From the NCBI RefSeq assembly GCF_014204625.1, contig NZ_JACHLU010000003.1:1-64000 (forward strand): a stretch of DNA of 64,000 nt, written 5' to 3'. The notes beneath the pieces were generated by a model, which did no database searches, was not told the DNA's origin, and saw nothing but the letters and a program-made list of their open reading frames with translations. The stretch comes from Gillisella vitis (GTDB lineage Bacteria > Pseudomonadota > Alphaproteobacteria > Rhizobiales > Rhizobiaceae). Shown piece by piece: positions 36,588 through 47,708 of the stretch. Every line of letters starts with the position of its first letter. Within the stretch, counting starts at the first letter, position 1. Position numbers and translations under genes: made by a program.

Positions 36588-37637
36588 TCAGCGCGTCCAG
36601 CGTCGGCCTTCTTGCCGCACACCAAATTTATCGGGCGTGCGAGCATAGGCCGCAAGCCCAAACAGTGCCGCCTGCGGATGGGTAACCACAAAAGTCGGAA
36701 TGGTTTTCATCATCGCCGTGTGCGGGGCCTTGTCTTCAAAGGCGGCGCGGAACACCGGGCTTTGCAACAAAGGCGCAATCTTCTGGGAAATACCACCGGA
36801 GAGAAACACGCCGCCACGGGCCATGAACACCAGCGCCATATCGCCTGCCAACCGGCCCAGATAGGTCACAAACAGCGTCATGGTTTCCACGGCAACTGCA
36901 TCTGTTCCATTCAAGGCATGGGAGGTCACATCGGCCGGGTCAGTCCATTGCGGGGTGACGCCATCGGCTTTGCAGATCGCATTGTAGAGATGAATGATGC
37001 CGCGCCCGCAGAGGATTTGTTCGCCAGAAATGCGTCCTTCAATCTTTTCAATATACGGAAAAATCTCAAAATCGCGTTTGCTGCGGGGGCCCAGATCCAC
37101 ATGTCCGCCTTCGCCGGGCACCGGAAACCATCTGTGCTGGGTATAGAGCAGACCACCCACGCCCAAGCCTGTGCCGGGTCCGAGAATCACGCGGGAACCG
37201 ATGATTGGCTCTTTGCGCTCACCAATGGGTGCGCTGTCTTCAATCGGCAGGGATGCCGCAGCCAACGCCTGAGCCTCAAAATCATTGACCACCAGCACAT
37301 CACTAAACCCAAGCTTTTCAATCATCACCTTGGGGCGGATCACCCACGGGCAATTGGTCAGCGGTATTTCATCATCCTTGATCGGGCCTGCTACGGCCAG
37401 AATGGCTGAGCGCGGTTTGACGTCGCTCTGATCCAGAATCCGCTCTTTCAGCGCCTGATCAATGGTTGGAAAATCTGCCGTGTGAATATTGGCAAATTCC
37501 TTTGGCTTTGCATCTGCATCGCTCAAAATCCAGAACCGGGCATTGGTGCCGCCAATATCGCCCACCAGAACCGGGAAGGGGAGGTGGTCATTTTCAACAG
37601 CCTGAGAGTCAAGTAGTGTGGGCATCGAAAAATCCAT
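36588..37637 (-). CDS. glk: Glucokinase
   Basis: A 349-residue bacterial glucokinase (ASKHA fold). The phosphate loop reads [11 protein letters not shown], the catalytic Asp lies in [12 protein letters not shown], the hinge is [12 protein letters not shown] and the adenosine motif is [11 protein letters not shown]. It phosphorylates glucose at C6 with ATP. An N-terminal extension of about 20 residues ([17 protein letters not shown]) precedes the conserved core; a later start is not supported by an obvious ribosome site. It lies 25 bases after mgsA. Confidence 0.95.
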   Translation of the reverse strand: MDFSMPTLLDSQAVENDHLPFPVLVGDIGGTNARFWILSDADAKPKEFANIHTADFPTIDQALKERILDQSDVKPRSAILAVAGPIKDDEIPLTNCPWVIRPKVMIEKLGFSDVLVVNDFEAQALAAASLPIEDSAPIGERKEPIIGSRVILGPGTGLGVGGLLYTQHRWFPVPGEGGHVDLGPRSKRDFEIFPYIEKIEGRISGEQILCGRGIIHLYNAICKADGVTPQWTDPADVTSHALNGTDAVAVETMTLFVTYLGRLAGDMALVFMARGGVFLSGGISQKIAPLLQSPVFRAAFEDKAPHTAMMKTIPTFVVTHPQAALFGLAAYARTPDKFGVRQEGRRWTR

Positions 37638-37661
37638 TATTCGCCGCGCTGGCGTCTATCG

Positions 37662-38042
37662 TTAACGGGCAATCGCTGGCAACAGAATTTCGGCTGTCGC
37701 CCGGTTCAGCGCCATCGGCGTATCATAAAGGATGGCCAATCGCATCAAGGCTTTTACATCCACGTCATGGGGCATGGGCGTGAGCGGATCAACAAAAAAC
37801 ACCAAAAGCGCCACTTCTTCCTGCGCAATCATCGCCCCAATCTGCTGATCGCCGCCCAAGGGGCCGCTTTTCATGCGGGTGACATTCAGCTTCGGGCAGG
37901 CGTCCTGCACTTGGCCGCCGGTGGTGCCGGTGGCGACAATCTGCCAAGGTTCAAGAGCCTCCTGATGCTGGCGGGCAAAATCAGCCATCTGCGCCTTCAT
38001 CTTGTCATGGGCAATCAGCGCGATTTTTCGGCGCTCAACCAT
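37662..38042 (-). CDS. mgsA: Methylglyoxal synthase
   Basis: A 126-residue enzyme that removes phosphate from dihydroxyacetone phosphate to give methylglyoxal, a bypass of lower glycolysis. It begins [12 protein letters not shown], has TGTTGG and [14 protein letters not shown] at the phosphate site, and [21 protein letters not shown] with the catalytic Asp. It is shorter than the E. coli enzyme (152) mainly at the C-terminus. The ATG at 38042 follows GGGAGGGG. It stands directly upstream of glk, which suggests joint control of hexose flux. Confidence 0.93.
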   Translation of the reverse strand: MVERRKIALIAHDKMKAQMADFARQHQEALEPWQIVATGTTGGQVQDACPKLNVTRMKSGPLGGDQQIGAMIAQEEVALLVFFVDPLTPMPHDVDVKALMRLAILYDTPMALNRATAEILLPAIAR

Positions 38043-38116
38043 ATATCCCCTCCCAAAATTCAATCGATTTGAAACCTCTTATATCAAGCTTCAGGCTGAT
38101 GAAAAGCCTCATACTC

Positions 38117-39148
38117 TTACTGTTTGACACCTACATCTTCTGATGGAAGGTTCGGATCATCCGGTGCGCCGGCGGCGGCTTTCATTGGCACAGCACCGGG
38201 ATTGGTATAGGCCGCAGGGCCGCCATAGGTGGCCTGTTTTTCCGACGACACGGCAGGGGCATTCAAAATGGCGCTACAGGCTTTGGGCAGGTCCGACACC
38301 ATCACCGGGCGCGGTGGTGGCGCGGGCTTGGCATTGGGGTCTTTCTTCTTGGGCTCCCAAGGCTCCTTGGTGAACCACCAGGCCAAGGATTTATCACAAC
38401 CATCGCCCTGACCAACCGAAGCCTGTGGCTTACAATCTGTGGCCCCCGGCGGGCAGAACAGGCGGATATGGAAATGAGCATCATGACCATACATCGGACG
38501 AATCTTGCCCATATTGGCGCGATCGCCCGTCCATGTGTCGCACAGCTTTTTCTTAATCGTCGGATTGACAAAAATCCGCTGCACCTGCGGATAGCTGGCG
38601 GCCAGCATCAGCAATTTGGCATGGGCGGGCGTCCATGTCTGTGGATTGATGGTCAGAAACTGGTCTTTCAGGATCATCGATGTAAAGGGCAGGTCTTCAC
38701 GTTGTTGCACGGTAAGGCGCTTGGACGGCATGGGTGTCAGCCAGATATCGGCATCCATGCCAATCTGGTGTGAGGCGTGGCCACTGGCCATTGGCCCGCC
38801 GCGCGGCTGGGCAATATCGCCAACCAAAAGACCCGGCCAGCCAATTTTTGTGGCATCCCTTGAGAGCTGTTCAATCAACTGGATGGTGGCCGGATTGCCC
38901 CAACGCCGGTTGCGCGACAGGCGCATGGCCTGCCATGTTGGCCCATCGGTGGGCAGGGCTACCGCCCCACTCATGCAGCCCTTGGCATAAAACCCTTCCG
39001 GCGAGGCTGGGCCTGCCGTTGGTAGCGTGACGGCCCCAAAAGCCTGTTTGGCGGGCTGATCGGCAAGGGCTTCACCAAGGCTTGCTGCTGACAGGATCAT
39101 GGCAAGGCCGATCATGCTGGCGCGGATGGGGGTGGAATGTTTGGCCAA
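38117..39148 (-). CDS. mepA: Penicillin-insensitive murein endopeptidase
   Basis: A 343-residue LAS-type metallopeptidase that cuts D-Ala-mDAP crosslinks in the periplasm. The signal peptide ends near LADQ (about 29). Zinc ligands are in MASGHASHQIGMDADIWL and HDAHFHIRLFCP, and six cysteines expected for disulfides are visible. The C-terminal 80 residues are a Pro-rich, low-complexity tail (KKDPNAKPAPPPRPV) longer than in E. coli MepA. It is the first gene of the minus-strand run and diverges from yejA. Confidence 0.94.
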   Translation of the reverse strand: MAKHSTPIRASMIGLAMILSAASLGEALADQPAKQAFGAVTLPTAGPASPEGFYAKGCMSGAVALPTDGPTWQAMRLSRNRRWGNPATIQLIEQLSRDATKIGWPGLLVGDIAQPRGGPMASGHASHQIGMDADIWLTPMPSKRLTVQQREDLPFTSMILKDQFLTINPQTWTPAHAKLLMLAASYPQVQRIFVNPTIKKKLCDTWTGDRANMGKIRPMYGHDAHFHIRLFCPPGATDCKPQASVGQGDGCDKSLAWWFTKEPWEPKKKDPNAKPAPPPRPVMVSDLPKACSAILNAPAVSSEKQATYGGPAAYTNPGAVPMKAAAGAPDDPNLPSEDVGVKQ

Positions 39149-39344
39149 AAGTCACCTCGGATTGGCAATGCTCTGTGATTCTCTTGGGCTTGAACCTAAA
39201 CGGAATGACGGCTGCGGTGAATTGGCAATTTTCATGCCTGCGGCTTTTCGCGTGGATGTGATGACAATCGCCTGTCTTTCGCCCTGAATTATCGTAGAGT
39301 GACGGGTAAATCAGGTTTTGAATGTTGAAATGCGGGGGTAATGT

Positions 39345-41207
39345 ATGGCTGTCATGCGTCTCGGTGCGGGGTTTCTCGCGCTGTTCTTGAGTGTTTTTGT
39401 AAGCCATGTGGCCGCACAAGACCTGCAATGGCGGCACGCAATCGGTGTTATTGAAGCCCCCAAATACCCGCAGGGCTTTGCCCATTTCAACTATGTCAAT
39501 GTGGATGCGCCGAAGACTGGGGAGCTTACTCAGGCATCGATTGAAACAACCTTTGATACCTTCAATCCGGTGCCGGGCAAAGGGCAATTGGCAGATGGCG
39601 TTCAGGTTTCGTTGTCATCGCCGCCCGGTGCATCGCTGGTGACGGAAACACTGTTGAAATCCTCACTGGATGAGGATGGTGTCAGCTATGGACTGCTGGC
39701 TGAAGCGCTGGCCTATCCGGATGACTATTCCTTTGTAAAATTCCGGCTGCGGCCTGAGGCCAAATGGGCCGATGGCCAGCCCGTGACGCCGGAGGATGTG
39801 GTGTTCAGCTTTGACAAGTTCAAAGAGCTGAACCCGGCAGCCTTCACCTACTACCGCCATGTAGTGAAAGCGGAAAAAACCGACGAGCGGGAAGTGACCT
39901 TTACCTTTGACCAAAAAGGCAACAAGGAGCTGCCCTCGATTGTCGGGCAGATGGATATTGTGCCCAAACACTGGTGGGAGGCAAACGGCCCCGATGGCAA
40001 GCCACGCGACATTTCCAAAACCACGCTGGAGCCGATCATGGGCTCGGGGCCTTATCGGATTGCCTCGTTCGCTCCGGGCTCCACTGTTCGCTATGAATTG
40101 CGTGACGATTATTGGGGCAAGACCCTCAATGTGAATATTGGCTACAACAATTTCAAAGCCATGAACTACACCTATTACACCGATCTGAATGTGGCGTTTG
40201 AGAGTTTTCGCTCAGGCGCTACCGATCTGTGGCTGGAAAATTCTGCAATGCGCTGGACCCGCTCCTATGATTTTCCGGCGGTCAAGGAAGGCAAGATCAA
40301 GCGCGAGAAAATTGCCAATGACTATAAAAAACGTGGCTTGATGATGGGCTTCTTCCTCAATACACGCCGGGATCAGTTCAAGGATGTGAATGTGCGAAAG
40401 GCACTGAACTATGCCTTTGATTTTGAAGAGTTGAACCGCACGGTCTTCTTCGGCCTCTACAAGCGCATCGACAGTTATTTCTATGGTTCGGAACTGGCCG
40501 CCAAGGGCTTGCCCGAGGGCAAGGAACTGGAGATTTTGAACGCCATCAAGCAAGATGTGCCGCCGGAGGTCTTTACCACCGAATACCATAATCCTGTTGG
40601 GGGCGATCCGGAGAAACAGCGCAACAATTTGCGCATGGCCATCTCCTTGTTCAATAAAGCTGGCTATGAGCTGCGTGGCAACCAAATGGTGTCGAAGGTG
40701 ACTGGCAAGCCCTTCACCTTTGAAATCCTGCTGGACGGACCAACCATTGAGCGTGTGGCACTTCCTTACGCCAATAATCTCAAAAAGATTGGTATTCAGG
40801 TGACTATCCGCACAGTGGATTCGGCGCAATTTACCAGCCGTCTGCGCCAGTTTGATTATGATGCGGTCTATTATTATGCGGCGCAATCGTCCAATCCCGG
40901 CAATGAACAGCGTGATTTTTGGGAGTCGTCAGCCGCAGATCAGCCCGGATCGCGCAATTATGCGGGCATCAAGGATAAGGCGATTGATGCACTGGTCCAT
41001 CAGATCATTTTTGCCAAAGATCGTGACACCCTCATTCCGACAGTTCACGCGCTTGACCGTGTGTTGTTGGCCGGGGCCTATGTTGTGCCATCCTATACGC
41101 GCAGCGAAGTGTGGTTTGCCTATTGGGACAAATTTGCTCATCCTGCCAACCTGCCCGATTACTCGTCCGGCTTCCCGGACATCTGGTGGTCAAAAGCCAC
41201 CCCGTAA
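39345..41207 (+). CDS. yejA: Peptide ABC transporter substrate-binding protein
   Basis: A 620-residue family 5 extracellular solute-binding protein. Signal peptide 1-24 (VSHVAAQ); the SBP_bac_5 core carries DDYSFVKFRLRPEAKWADGQ, VTPEDVVFSFDKFK and PIMGSGPYRI, and the C-terminal FAHPANLPDYSSGFPDIWW is characteristic of YejA. YejABEF imports oligopeptides and peptide antibiotics (microcin C in E. coli) and affects tolerance of host antimicrobial peptides in rhizobia and Brucella. The gene is 196 bases from mepA, divergent; 123 non-coding bases precede yejB. Confidence 0.93.
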   Translation: MAVMRLGAGFLALFLSVFVSHVAAQDLQWRHAIGVIEAPKYPQGFAHFNYVNVDAPKTGELTQASIETTFDTFNPVPGKGQLADGVQVSLSSPPGASLVTETLLKSSLDEDGVSYGLLAEALAYPDDYSFVKFRLRPEAKWADGQPVTPEDVVFSFDKFKELNPAAFTYYRHVVKAEKTDEREVTFTFDQKGNKELPSIVGQMDIVPKHWWEANGPDGKPRDISKTTLEPIMGSGPYRIASFAPGSTVRYELRDDYWGKTLNVNIGYNNFKAMNYTYYTDLNVAFESFRSGATDLWLENSAMRWTRSYDFPAVKEGKIKREKIANDYKKRGLMMGFFLNTRRDQFKDVNVRKALNYAFDFEELNRTVFFGLYKRIDSYFYGSELAAKGLPEGKELEILNAIKQDVPPEVFTTEYHNPVGGDPEKQRNNLRMAISLFNKAGYELRGNQMVSKVTGKPFTFEILLDGPTIERVALPYANNLKKIGIQVTIRTVDSAQFTSRLRQFDYDAVYYYAAQSSNPGNEQRDFWESSAADQPGSRNYAGIKDKAIDALVHQIIFAKDRDTLIPTVHALDRVLLAGAYVVPSYTRSEVWFAYWDKFAHPANLPDYSSGFPDIWWSKATP

Positions 41208-41330
41208 TGACCAAAGCTTTGCAGGCGGCGCTCTAACCGCTACCAATAGCAGAACCGAATCAGACCCATCAAAAAGGAAGAATGGATTGGCACAGCAGCA
41301 TGGCATGGCAACATCGGGGGTGAATAACTG

Positions 41331-42416
41331 ATGGGTGCTTACATCCTGCGGCGTCTGCTGCTGATGATTCCCACCATGGTTGGCATCATGGGCATTTCCT
41401 TTCTGGTCATCCAGTTTGCCCCCGGCGGTCCGGTGGAGCAGGTGGTGGCGCAGCTCTCGGGTCAAGGCGATAGCGCCGATCAACGCCTGTCGGGTGGGGG
41501 CGATATTCTCGGCCAGAGCGGCAACGATGGCTCCACCTATCGCGGTGCGCAAGGGCTGGACCCGGACCTGATCAAGAAACTGGAAAAGCAGTTTGGCTTT
41601 GATAAGCCGCCGCTCACCCGCTTTCTTGATATGATGTGGAATTATATCCGCTTTGATTTTGGCGAGAGTTTTTTCCGCAACGCATCGGTGCTGTCGATTA
41701 TCGCAGATAAAATGCCGGTGTCGATCTCGCTCGGTGTGTGGGTGCTGCTGCTGTCCTATGCCATTTCCATCCCGCTCGGCATTCGAAAAGCCGTGAAAGA
41801 TGGCTCGACATTTGATGTCTGGACCTCTGGCGTGATTGTGGTGGGCTATGCGGTGCCGGGCTTTTTGTTTGGCATTTTGCTGATCGTGCTGTTTGCTGGT
41901 GGCTCGTTTTACAACTGGTTTCCGCTGCGCGGCCTGACCTCTGATAATTTTGCCGATTTGAGCTGGTGGCAGAAAATCATCGATTATTTCTGGCACCTCA
42001 CCCTGCCGCTGAGCGCCCTGTTGCTCTCGGCCTTTGCCACCACAACGCTGTTGACTAAAAATTCCTTTATTGATGAAATCAAGAAGCAATATGTGGTCAC
42101 CGCCCGCGCCAAGGGCCTGTCTGAGCATCGGGTGCTCTACGGCCATGTGTTTCGCAATGCCATGCTGATTGTGATTGCAGGCATTCCGGGAGCCTTCGTT
42201 GCGGCGTTTTTCACGGGTTCCTTGCTGATTGAAAACATCTTTTCGCTCGATGGCTTGGGGCGGCTTGGCTATCTCTCCATCGTCAATCGCGATTATCCGA
42301 TTGTGTTTGCCACGCTCTATATCTTCTCGCTGCTGGGGCTGGTGGTTGGGCTGGTGTCAGACCTGATCTACACCTGGATCGATCCCCGCATTGATTTTGA
42401 CCGGAGGGGTGTCTGA
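41331..42416 (+). CDS. yejB: Peptide ABC transporter permease
   Basis: A 361-residue inner-membrane permease. Helix 1 (8-30) is followed by a long periplasmic insertion rich in Gly/Ser/Asp ([20 protein letters not shown]) found in YejB proteins, then the BPD_transp_1 domain with the EAA-type loop [23 protein letters not shown] that contacts the ATPase. Its stop codon overlaps the yejE start (A of TGA and ATG), so translation is coupled. Confidence 0.94.
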   Translation: MGAYILRRLLLMIPTMVGIMGISFLVIQFAPGGPVEQVVAQLSGQGDSADQRLSGGGDILGQSGNDGSTYRGAQGLDPDLIKKLEKQFGFDKPPLTRFLDMMWNYIRFDFGESFFRNASVLSIIADKMPVSISLGVWVLLLSYAISIPLGIRKAVKDGSTFDVWTSGVIVVGYAVPGFLFGILLIVLFAGGSFYNWFPLRGLTSDNFADLSWWQKIIDYFWHLTLPLSALLLSAFATTTLLTKNSFIDEIKKQYVVTARAKGLSEHRVLYGHVFRNAMLIVIAGIPGAFVAAFFTGSLLIENIFSLDGLGRLGYLSIVNRDYPIVFATLYIFSLLGLVVGLVSDLIYTWIDPRIDFDRRGV

Positions 42417-43552
42417 TGACAACGACCTCTGAAACCACGGCTATGACACCCAAAAAGCCGTTTCTGTCGCCAGTCAACCAGCGCCGTCTGCAAAATTTCA
42501 AGGCCAACAGGCGCGGTTATTGGTCCTTCTGGATTTTCATGGTGCTGTTTATCCTCAGCCTCGGTGCCGAGCTGCTTGCCAATGATCGTCCAATTATTGC
42601 CTCCTACAAGGGCGAAATCCTGTTTCCAATTGCGGTGAACTACCCGGAAGAAAAATTCGGCGGCTTTCTGGCGATTACCGATTATCGGTCAAGCTTTGTC
42701 TCGGATGAAATCAACGCTCATGGCTGGATGCTGTGGCCGCCCATTCGCTATTCCTACCGCACGGTCAACTCCGAAATTCCCCATTCCGCTCCCACCCGAC
42801 CCTTCTGGTTGATGGATAAGCAAGAGCGCTGCTCGGCCTATCCTAAAGGCGTCGATGACCCCAATTGCATCATTGGCAATATGAACTGGCTTGGCACCGA
42901 TGATCAGGCCCGCGATGTGGCGGCACGGATGATTTATGGCTTTCGCATTTCCGTGCTGTTTGGCCTGACGCTGACGATTTTCTCGGCCATCATTGGCGTC
43001 TCAGCCGGTGCCGTACAGGGCTATTTCGGTGGCTGGACCGACCTGTTGATGCAGCGGTTTATCGAGATCTGGTCGTCGGTGCCGGTGCTGTATATTCTGC
43101 TGATCATCGCCTCCATCCTGCCGCCCGGTTTCTTTGTGCTTTTGGGCATTATGCTGTTGTTTTCCTGGGTCAGCTTTGTCGGCATTGTCCGGGCAGAATT
43201 CCTGCGCGCCAGAAATTTTGAATATGTCAACGCCGCCCGTGCCCTGGGCGTGGGCAACTGGACCATCATGTTCCGCCACCTTCTGCCCAATGCCATGGTG
43301 GCAACGCTGACGTTTCTGCCCTTCATTCTGTCTGGCTCGATCACCACGCTCACATCGCTGGATTTTCTGGGCTTTGGTATGCCGCCGGGCTCGGCCTCGC
43401 TGGGGGAATTAATTGCCCAAGGCAAGCGCAATTTGCAGGCCCCATGGCTGGGGCTGACGGCCTTCTTCACCATGGCCATCATGCTGTCCTTGCTGATTTT
43501 TGTCGGCGAAGCGGTGCGCGATGCCTTTGATCCGAGGAAGACATTTAAATGA
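42416..43552 (+). CDS. yejE: Peptide ABC transporter permease
   Basis: A 378-residue permease, partner of YejB. The OppC-type N-terminal segment (RRLQNFKANRRGYWSFWIFM) leads into helix 1, then a periplasmic insertion with two cysteines (QERCSAYPKGVDDPNC), and the transport domain with NWLGTDDQARDVAARMIYGF and loop NAARALGVGNWTIMFRHLLPNA. Its end overlaps yejF by four bases (ATGA). Confidence 0.94.
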   Translation: MTTTSETTAMTPKKPFLSPVNQRRLQNFKANRRGYWSFWIFMVLFILSLGAELLANDRPIIASYKGEILFPIAVNYPEEKFGGFLAITDYRSSFVSDEINAHGWMLWPPIRYSYRTVNSEIPHSAPTRPFWLMDKQERCSAYPKGVDDPNCIIGNMNWLGTDDQARDVAARMIYGFRISVLFGLTLTIFSAIIGVSAGAVQGYFGGWTDLLMQRFIEIWSSVPVLYILLIIASILPPGFFVLLGIMLLFSWVSFVGIVRAEFLRARNFEYVNAARALGVGNWTIMFRHLLPNAMVATLTFLPFILSGSITTLTSLDFLGFGMPPGSASLGELIAQGKRNLQAPWLGLTAFFTMAIMLSLLIFVGEAVRDAFDPRKTFK

Positions 43553-45177
43553 GTACGCCGCTTCTCTCCGTCAAAGACCTCTCCGTTGTCTTCCATCAAG
43601 GCGGCAAGGAGAGCCTTGCCGTCAACCACGTCAGTTTTGACATCATGCCCGGCGAAATCGTCGCGCTGGTGGGCGAATCCGGTTCTGGCAAATCGGTGTC
43701 TGCGGCTTCTATCTTAAAACTTTTGCCCTATCCCGCCGCCAGCCACCCCTCCGGCCAAATCCTGTTTGAAGGCCGTGATTTGATGGCGTTGAACGAGCGC
43801 GACCTTCGCGCTGTTCGCGGCAATGACATCACCATGATCTTTCAGGAGCCGATGACCTCACTCAACCCGTTGCACAGCATTGAGCAGCAGATTGGCGAGA
43901 TTCTGGAGCTGCATCAAACCGTCACGGGCGAGGCTGCGCGGCAAAAAACGCTGGAACTGCTGCGCCAAGTTGGCATTCGCGAACCGGAAAAGCGCCTTGC
44001 GGCCTATCCGCATGAACTCTCCGGCGGTCAGCGCCAGCGGGTGATGATTGCCATGGCCTTGGCCAATCGCCCCAAATTGCTGATTGCCGACGAGCCAACC
44101 ACAGCGCTGGATGTGACCGTGCAGGCGCAAATTCTGGAGCTTTTGGCCGGATTAAAAACCCAGCACGGCATGTCCATGCTGTTCATCACCCATGATCTGG
44201 GCATTGTGCGCAAGTTTGCGGACCGCGTCTGTGTGATGACCAAGGGCGAGATTGTCGAAACCGGCCCAGTGGCCGATATTTTCGACCACCCTCAGCACGC
44301 CTATACCAAAAAGCTCTTGGCTGCCGAGCCGAAGGGCGAGCCGCCGAAAGCCGATACCTCCAAGCCTGTGGTGATGCAGGGGCAGGATATTCGCGTGTGG
44401 TTTCCCATCAAGGCCGGGTTTTTGCGCCGGGTGGTGGATCATGTGAAGGCGGTGGATGGCGTCGATTTGAGCTTACGCGCAGGCCAAACCCTCGGCGTGG
44501 TGGGTGAGTCTGGCTCTGGCAAGACCACTTTGGGGCTGGCACTGGCTCGCCTGATTTCCTCAAAGGGCCGCATCAGCTTTATCGGAAACAATATAGACGG
44601 CTATACATTCAAGCAAATGCGCCCCTTGCGCGACCGTTTGCAGGTGGTGTTTCAAGACCCGTTCGGCTCCCTCAGCCCGCGCATGTCCATCAGCGATATT
44701 ATTGCCGAAGGGCTGAAAGTGCATGAGCGCGGCCTCTCCGCCAAGCAGCGTGACGAGCGTGTCTGCTGGGCATTGGAGGAGGTGGGGCTGGATGTCTCCA
44801 CCCGCTGGCGTTACGCCCATGAGTTTTCTGGCGGCCAGCGCCAGCGCATCGCCATTGCCCGCGCCATGGTTCTGAAACCGCGTTTTGTCATGCTGGATGA
44901 GCCAACGTCTGCGCTGGATATGAGCGTGCAGGCGCAGGTTGTCGATCTGCTGCGCGATCTCCAGACCCGCCACGATCTGGCCTATCTGTTCATCAGCCAC
45001 GATCTGAAGGTCGTCAAGGCGCTGGCCAATGACTTGATTGTCATGCGCTCCGGAAAAGTTGTCGAGCAAGGAGCCGCAGAAGAGGTTTTCCGCGCGCCCA
45101 AACAGGATTATACCAAAGCGCTTCTCGCTGCTGCTTTTGACCTCAAAGCCATGAATATCGGCGGGATTCGTCAATAA
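43549..45177 (+). CDS. yejF: Peptide ABC transporter, fused double ATPase
   Basis: A 542-residue protein that joins the two ATPases of an Opp/Dpp-type importer in one chain. Both halves have Walker A (GESGSGKS, twice), signature ([15 protein letters not shown] and [15 protein letters not shown]) and Walker B ([12 protein letters not shown] and [11 protein letters not shown]). Each half ends in the oligopeptide-transporter tail ([26 protein letters not shown]). It energises YejB/YejE and closes the four-gene operon. Confidence 0.95.
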   Translation: MSTPLLSVKDLSVVFHQGGKESLAVNHVSFDIMPGEIVALVGESGSGKSVSAASILKLLPYPAASHPSGQILFEGRDLMALNERDLRAVRGNDITMIFQEPMTSLNPLHSIEQQIGEILELHQTVTGEAARQKTLELLRQVGIREPEKRLAAYPHELSGGQRQRVMIAMALANRPKLLIADEPTTALDVTVQAQILELLAGLKTQHGMSMLFITHDLGIVRKFADRVCVMTKGEIVETGPVADIFDHPQHAYTKKLLAAEPKGEPPKADTSKPVVMQGQDIRVWFPIKAGFLRRVVDHVKAVDGVDLSLRAGQTLGVVGESGSGKTTLGLALARLISSKGRISFIGNNIDGYTFKQMRPLRDRLQVVFQDPFGSLSPRMSISDIIAEGLKVHERGLSAKQRDERVCWALEEVGLDVSTRWRYAHEFSGGQRQRIAIARAMVLKPRFVMLDEPTSALDMSVQAQVVDLLRDLQTRHDLAYLFISHDLKVVKALANDLIVMRSGKVVEQGAAEEVFRAPKQDYTKALLAAAFDLKAMNIGGIRQ

Positions 45178-45202
45178 AATCATTTATCTGCAAGGAATGC
45201 CC

Positions 45203-46165
45203 ATGTCTGCAAAGCCGTCTGTGGTGATCGACCTGAAATTTTCGCGTGAAGCCATGCAGATGGCGTTGGCAGGGGCCTTTCCGGGTCGTGAGGTGATTGA
45301 TCTGGGCGATCCGCAAAATAAAGAGCGTGACCTCTCGACTGCGGCTTATGCGGTGTTGTGGAAGCCGGACCCCTCTCTGTTTCAGCGGGCCAGCGGCTTG
45401 CAGGTGCTGTTTTCCGGCGGCGCGGGTGTGGATCATGTGCTGACCCTGCCGGGCCTGCCAGACTTACCCATTGTGCGCTTTGTCGATCGCAGTCTTACCG
45501 ACCGCATGAGTGAGTGGGTGGTGCTCAACTGTCTCTATCACCTGCGCCATATGCCGACATATCTCAAACAGCAGCGTAACACGCTCTGGAATGAGATTGC
45601 TTTGCAGCCTGAGGCCCGCGATGTGACCGTTGGCGTCATGGGGCTTGGCGTGCTGGGGCAGGATGCTGCCCGCAAATTGAAGATGATGGGTTTTCATGTC
45701 ATTGGCTGGTCGCGGCGTCAAAAGCAGCTGGATGGCATTGAGACCTTTGACGAAGACAATATGAATGATTTTCTCAGCCAAACCGATATTCTGGTTGGGC
45801 TTTTGCCCCTGACCAATGAAACCCGTGGCCTGTACGACAGCAGCCTGTTTGCCAAGCTGAAACAAGGCGGTGCGCTGGGCAAGCCAGTGTTTCTCAATGC
45901 CGGGCGCGGCGGCAGTCAGGTCGAGGTGGATGTTATTTCTGCTCTTGAAAAGGGCGTGTTGGGTGCTGCCTCGCTGGACGTGTTCGAGAAAGAGCCGCTT
46001 GGGGTTGATAGCCCGCTATGGACTATGGAAAATGTTGTCGTCACGCCTCATGCTGCCGCAGCCTCGGATGTGCGGGCCTTGTTTGCCCATGTCGAGGCAC
46101 AAATTGCCCGCTTTGAGGCCGGCGAGCCGCTGGAGCATGTTGTGGATCGCCATGCGGGTTATTGA
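45203..46165 (+). CDS. Glyoxylate/hydroxypyruvate reductase-type dehydrogenase
   Basis: A 320-residue D-2-hydroxyacid dehydrogenase of the GhrA type. The NAD(P) loop is GVMGLGVLGQDAA followed by SRRQKQ, whose arginines favour NADPH. Catalytic Arg is in NAGRGGSQVE, Glu in LDVFEKEPL and His in TPHAAAAS. It should reduce glyoxylate and hydroxypyruvate. Two ATGs lie 6 bases apart; AAGGA fits the second (45203). It is 25 bases after yejF and so may be co-transcribed, though the link to peptide uptake is unclear. Repeat copy 1 follows its stop. Confidence 0.9.
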   Translation: MSAKPSVVIDLKFSREAMQMALAGAFPGREVIDLGDPQNKERDLSTAAYAVLWKPDPSLFQRASGLQVLFSGGAGVDHVLTLPGLPDLPIVRFVDRSLTDRMSEWVVLNCLYHLRHMPTYLKQQRNTLWNEIALQPEARDVTVGVMGLGVLGQDAARKLKMMGFHVIGWSRRQKQLDGIETFDEDNMNDFLSQTDILVGLLPLTNETRGLYDSSLFAKLKQGGALGKPVFLNAGRGGSQVEVDVISALEKGVLGAASLDVFEKEPLGVDSPLWTMENVVVTPHAAAASDVRALFAHVEAQIARFEAGEPLEHVVDRHAGY

Positions 46166-46172
46166 TTCATTT

Positions 46173-46274
46173 TAGAGTTTGTCAGGGAAAAATGGTCAGC
46201 GATTTTCCCGAAAAGACAAACGAAAACAAGAGAAGTGAGTGTCTGTCTGGTTCAATCTGAACCTGACAGATTCT
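46173..46274 (+). repeat. Dispersed intergenic repeat, copy 1
   Basis: A roughly 100-base element starting TAGAGTTTGTCAGGGA and ending near CCTGACAGATTCT, with an internal AAAGACAAACGAAAACAA block. The ends are imperfect inverted repeats. It matches copies at 48598-48699 and 61671-61738. It lies between the dehydrogenase and pncB. Confidence 0.85.
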
Positions 46275-46403
46275 GGAATTTTGCAATCCTGCTGGACAAT
46301 AGTCGCCTTTTTTTTGATAACCATGCTCAGGAAATGGCCATTGCTTTCGAATGGCGATGGGGTAGGACGGCTTTGATAGGCCGGGAAAGTGCAGCGAAGA
46401 CAG

Positions 46404-47708
46404 ATGGCCAAGTCGGATATTGCAAGGCGTGTGTATAACCACGCATGGAAGCTTGATCCCATCGTGCGCAGCCTGTTGGACACGGATTTCTACAAGCTGT
46501 TGATGTTGCAGATGATCTGGAAGCTTTATCCAGACGTCAATGTGTCTTTCACCTTGATCAATCGCACCACCACTGTGCGGTTGGCGGATGAAATTGACGA
46601 AGGCGAATTGCGCACCCAGCTTGATCATGTCCGCACACTCAGCCTCAGCAAGAAGGAGTTGATCTGGCTGGCCGGTAATTCCTTCTATGGCCGCACCCAG
46701 ATTTTTGAGCCAGAGTTTCTGGCGTGGTTTTCAACTGTCCGGCTGCCGCCCTATGAGCTTTCCAAGCGCGATGGCCAATACGAGCTGACGTTTCGCGGAC
46801 GCTGGCTGGAAACCACCCTGTGGGAAATTCCCGCACTGGCGATTATCAATGAATTGCGCTCTCGCGCTGCCTTGAAATCCTTAGGCTATTTTTCGCTGGA
46901 TGTAGTCTATGCCCGCGCCAAAGCCAAAATGTGGGAAAAAGTTGAACAGCTGAAGCAATTGCCGGGCCTGCGGATTTCCGATTTCGGCACCCGCCGTCGC
47001 CATAGTTTTCTGTGGCAGCGCTGGTGTGTGGAAGCCTTGAAAGAAGGCATTGGCGAGGCTTTCACCGGCACCAGTAATGTATTGCTGGCTATGGACTCTG
47101 ATCTGGAGGCCGTGGGCACCAATGCGCATGAATTGCCGATGGTGGCGGCAGCTCTCGCTAAAAATGACGCAGAACTGGCGGATGCCCCCTATAAAGTCTT
47201 GCAGGACTGGAACAAGCTTTACAACGGTAACCTGCTGATTGTGCTGCCTGATGCCTTTGGCACAGCCGCTTTTCTGCGCAATGCCCCATCCTGGGTGGCC
47301 GACTGGACTGGTTTTCGCCCCGATAGCGCACCACCGATTGAAGGTGGCGAGAAAATCATTGCCTGGTGGGAGAAAATGGGCCGAGATCCACGCCAAAAAC
47401 TGCTGATTTTTTCCGATGGTCTGGATGTCAGCGCCATTGTCGATACCTATCGCCATTTTGAAGGCCGCGTGCGCATGAGTTTTGGCTGGGGCACCAATCT
47501 CACCAATGATTTTGTCGATTGCGCCCCCCATGAGATCGCCGGGTTAAAGCCGATTTCCATCGTCTGCAAAGTCATGGAAGCCAATGGCAGACCTGCGGTC
47601 AAGCTCTCGGATAATCCGCTGAAAGCAACAGGGGAGCCCTCGGAAGTAGAGCGTTACCTGAAATTCTTCGGCTCGGAAGATCGGGTCAAGCACGCCGTCA
47701 AGGTGTGA
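46404..47708 (+). CDS. pncB: Nicotinate phosphoribosyltransferase
   Basis: A 434-residue enzyme of the Preiss-Handler NAD salvage route, joining nicotinate and PRPP with ATP. Family markers are [16 protein letters not shown] at the N-terminus, [24 protein letters not shown] and the phosphate segment [12 protein letters not shown] with [10 protein letters not shown]. The ATG at 46404 opens at MAKSDIARR; a GTG 15 bases earlier is possible. The last 11 bases overlap a convergent unknown gene. Confidence 0.95.
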   Translation: MAKSDIARRVYNHAWKLDPIVRSLLDTDFYKLLMLQMIWKLYPDVNVSFTLINRTTTVRLADEIDEGELRTQLDHVRTLSLSKKELIWLAGNSFYGRTQIFEPEFLAWFSTVRLPPYELSKRDGQYELTFRGRWLETTLWEIPALAIINELRSRAALKSLGYFSLDVVYARAKAKMWEKVEQLKQLPGLRISDFGTRRRHSFLWQRWCVEALKEGIGEAFTGTSNVLLAMDSDLEAVGTNAHELPMVAAALAKNDAELADAPYKVLQDWNKLYNGNLLIVLPDAFGTAAFLRNAPSWVADWTGFRPDSAPPIEGGEKIIAWWEKMGRDPRQKLLIFSDGLDVSAIVDTYRHFEGRVRMSFGWGTNLTNDFVDCAPHEIAGLKPISIVCKVMEANGRPAVKLSDNPLKATGEPSEVERYLKFFGSEDRVKHAVKV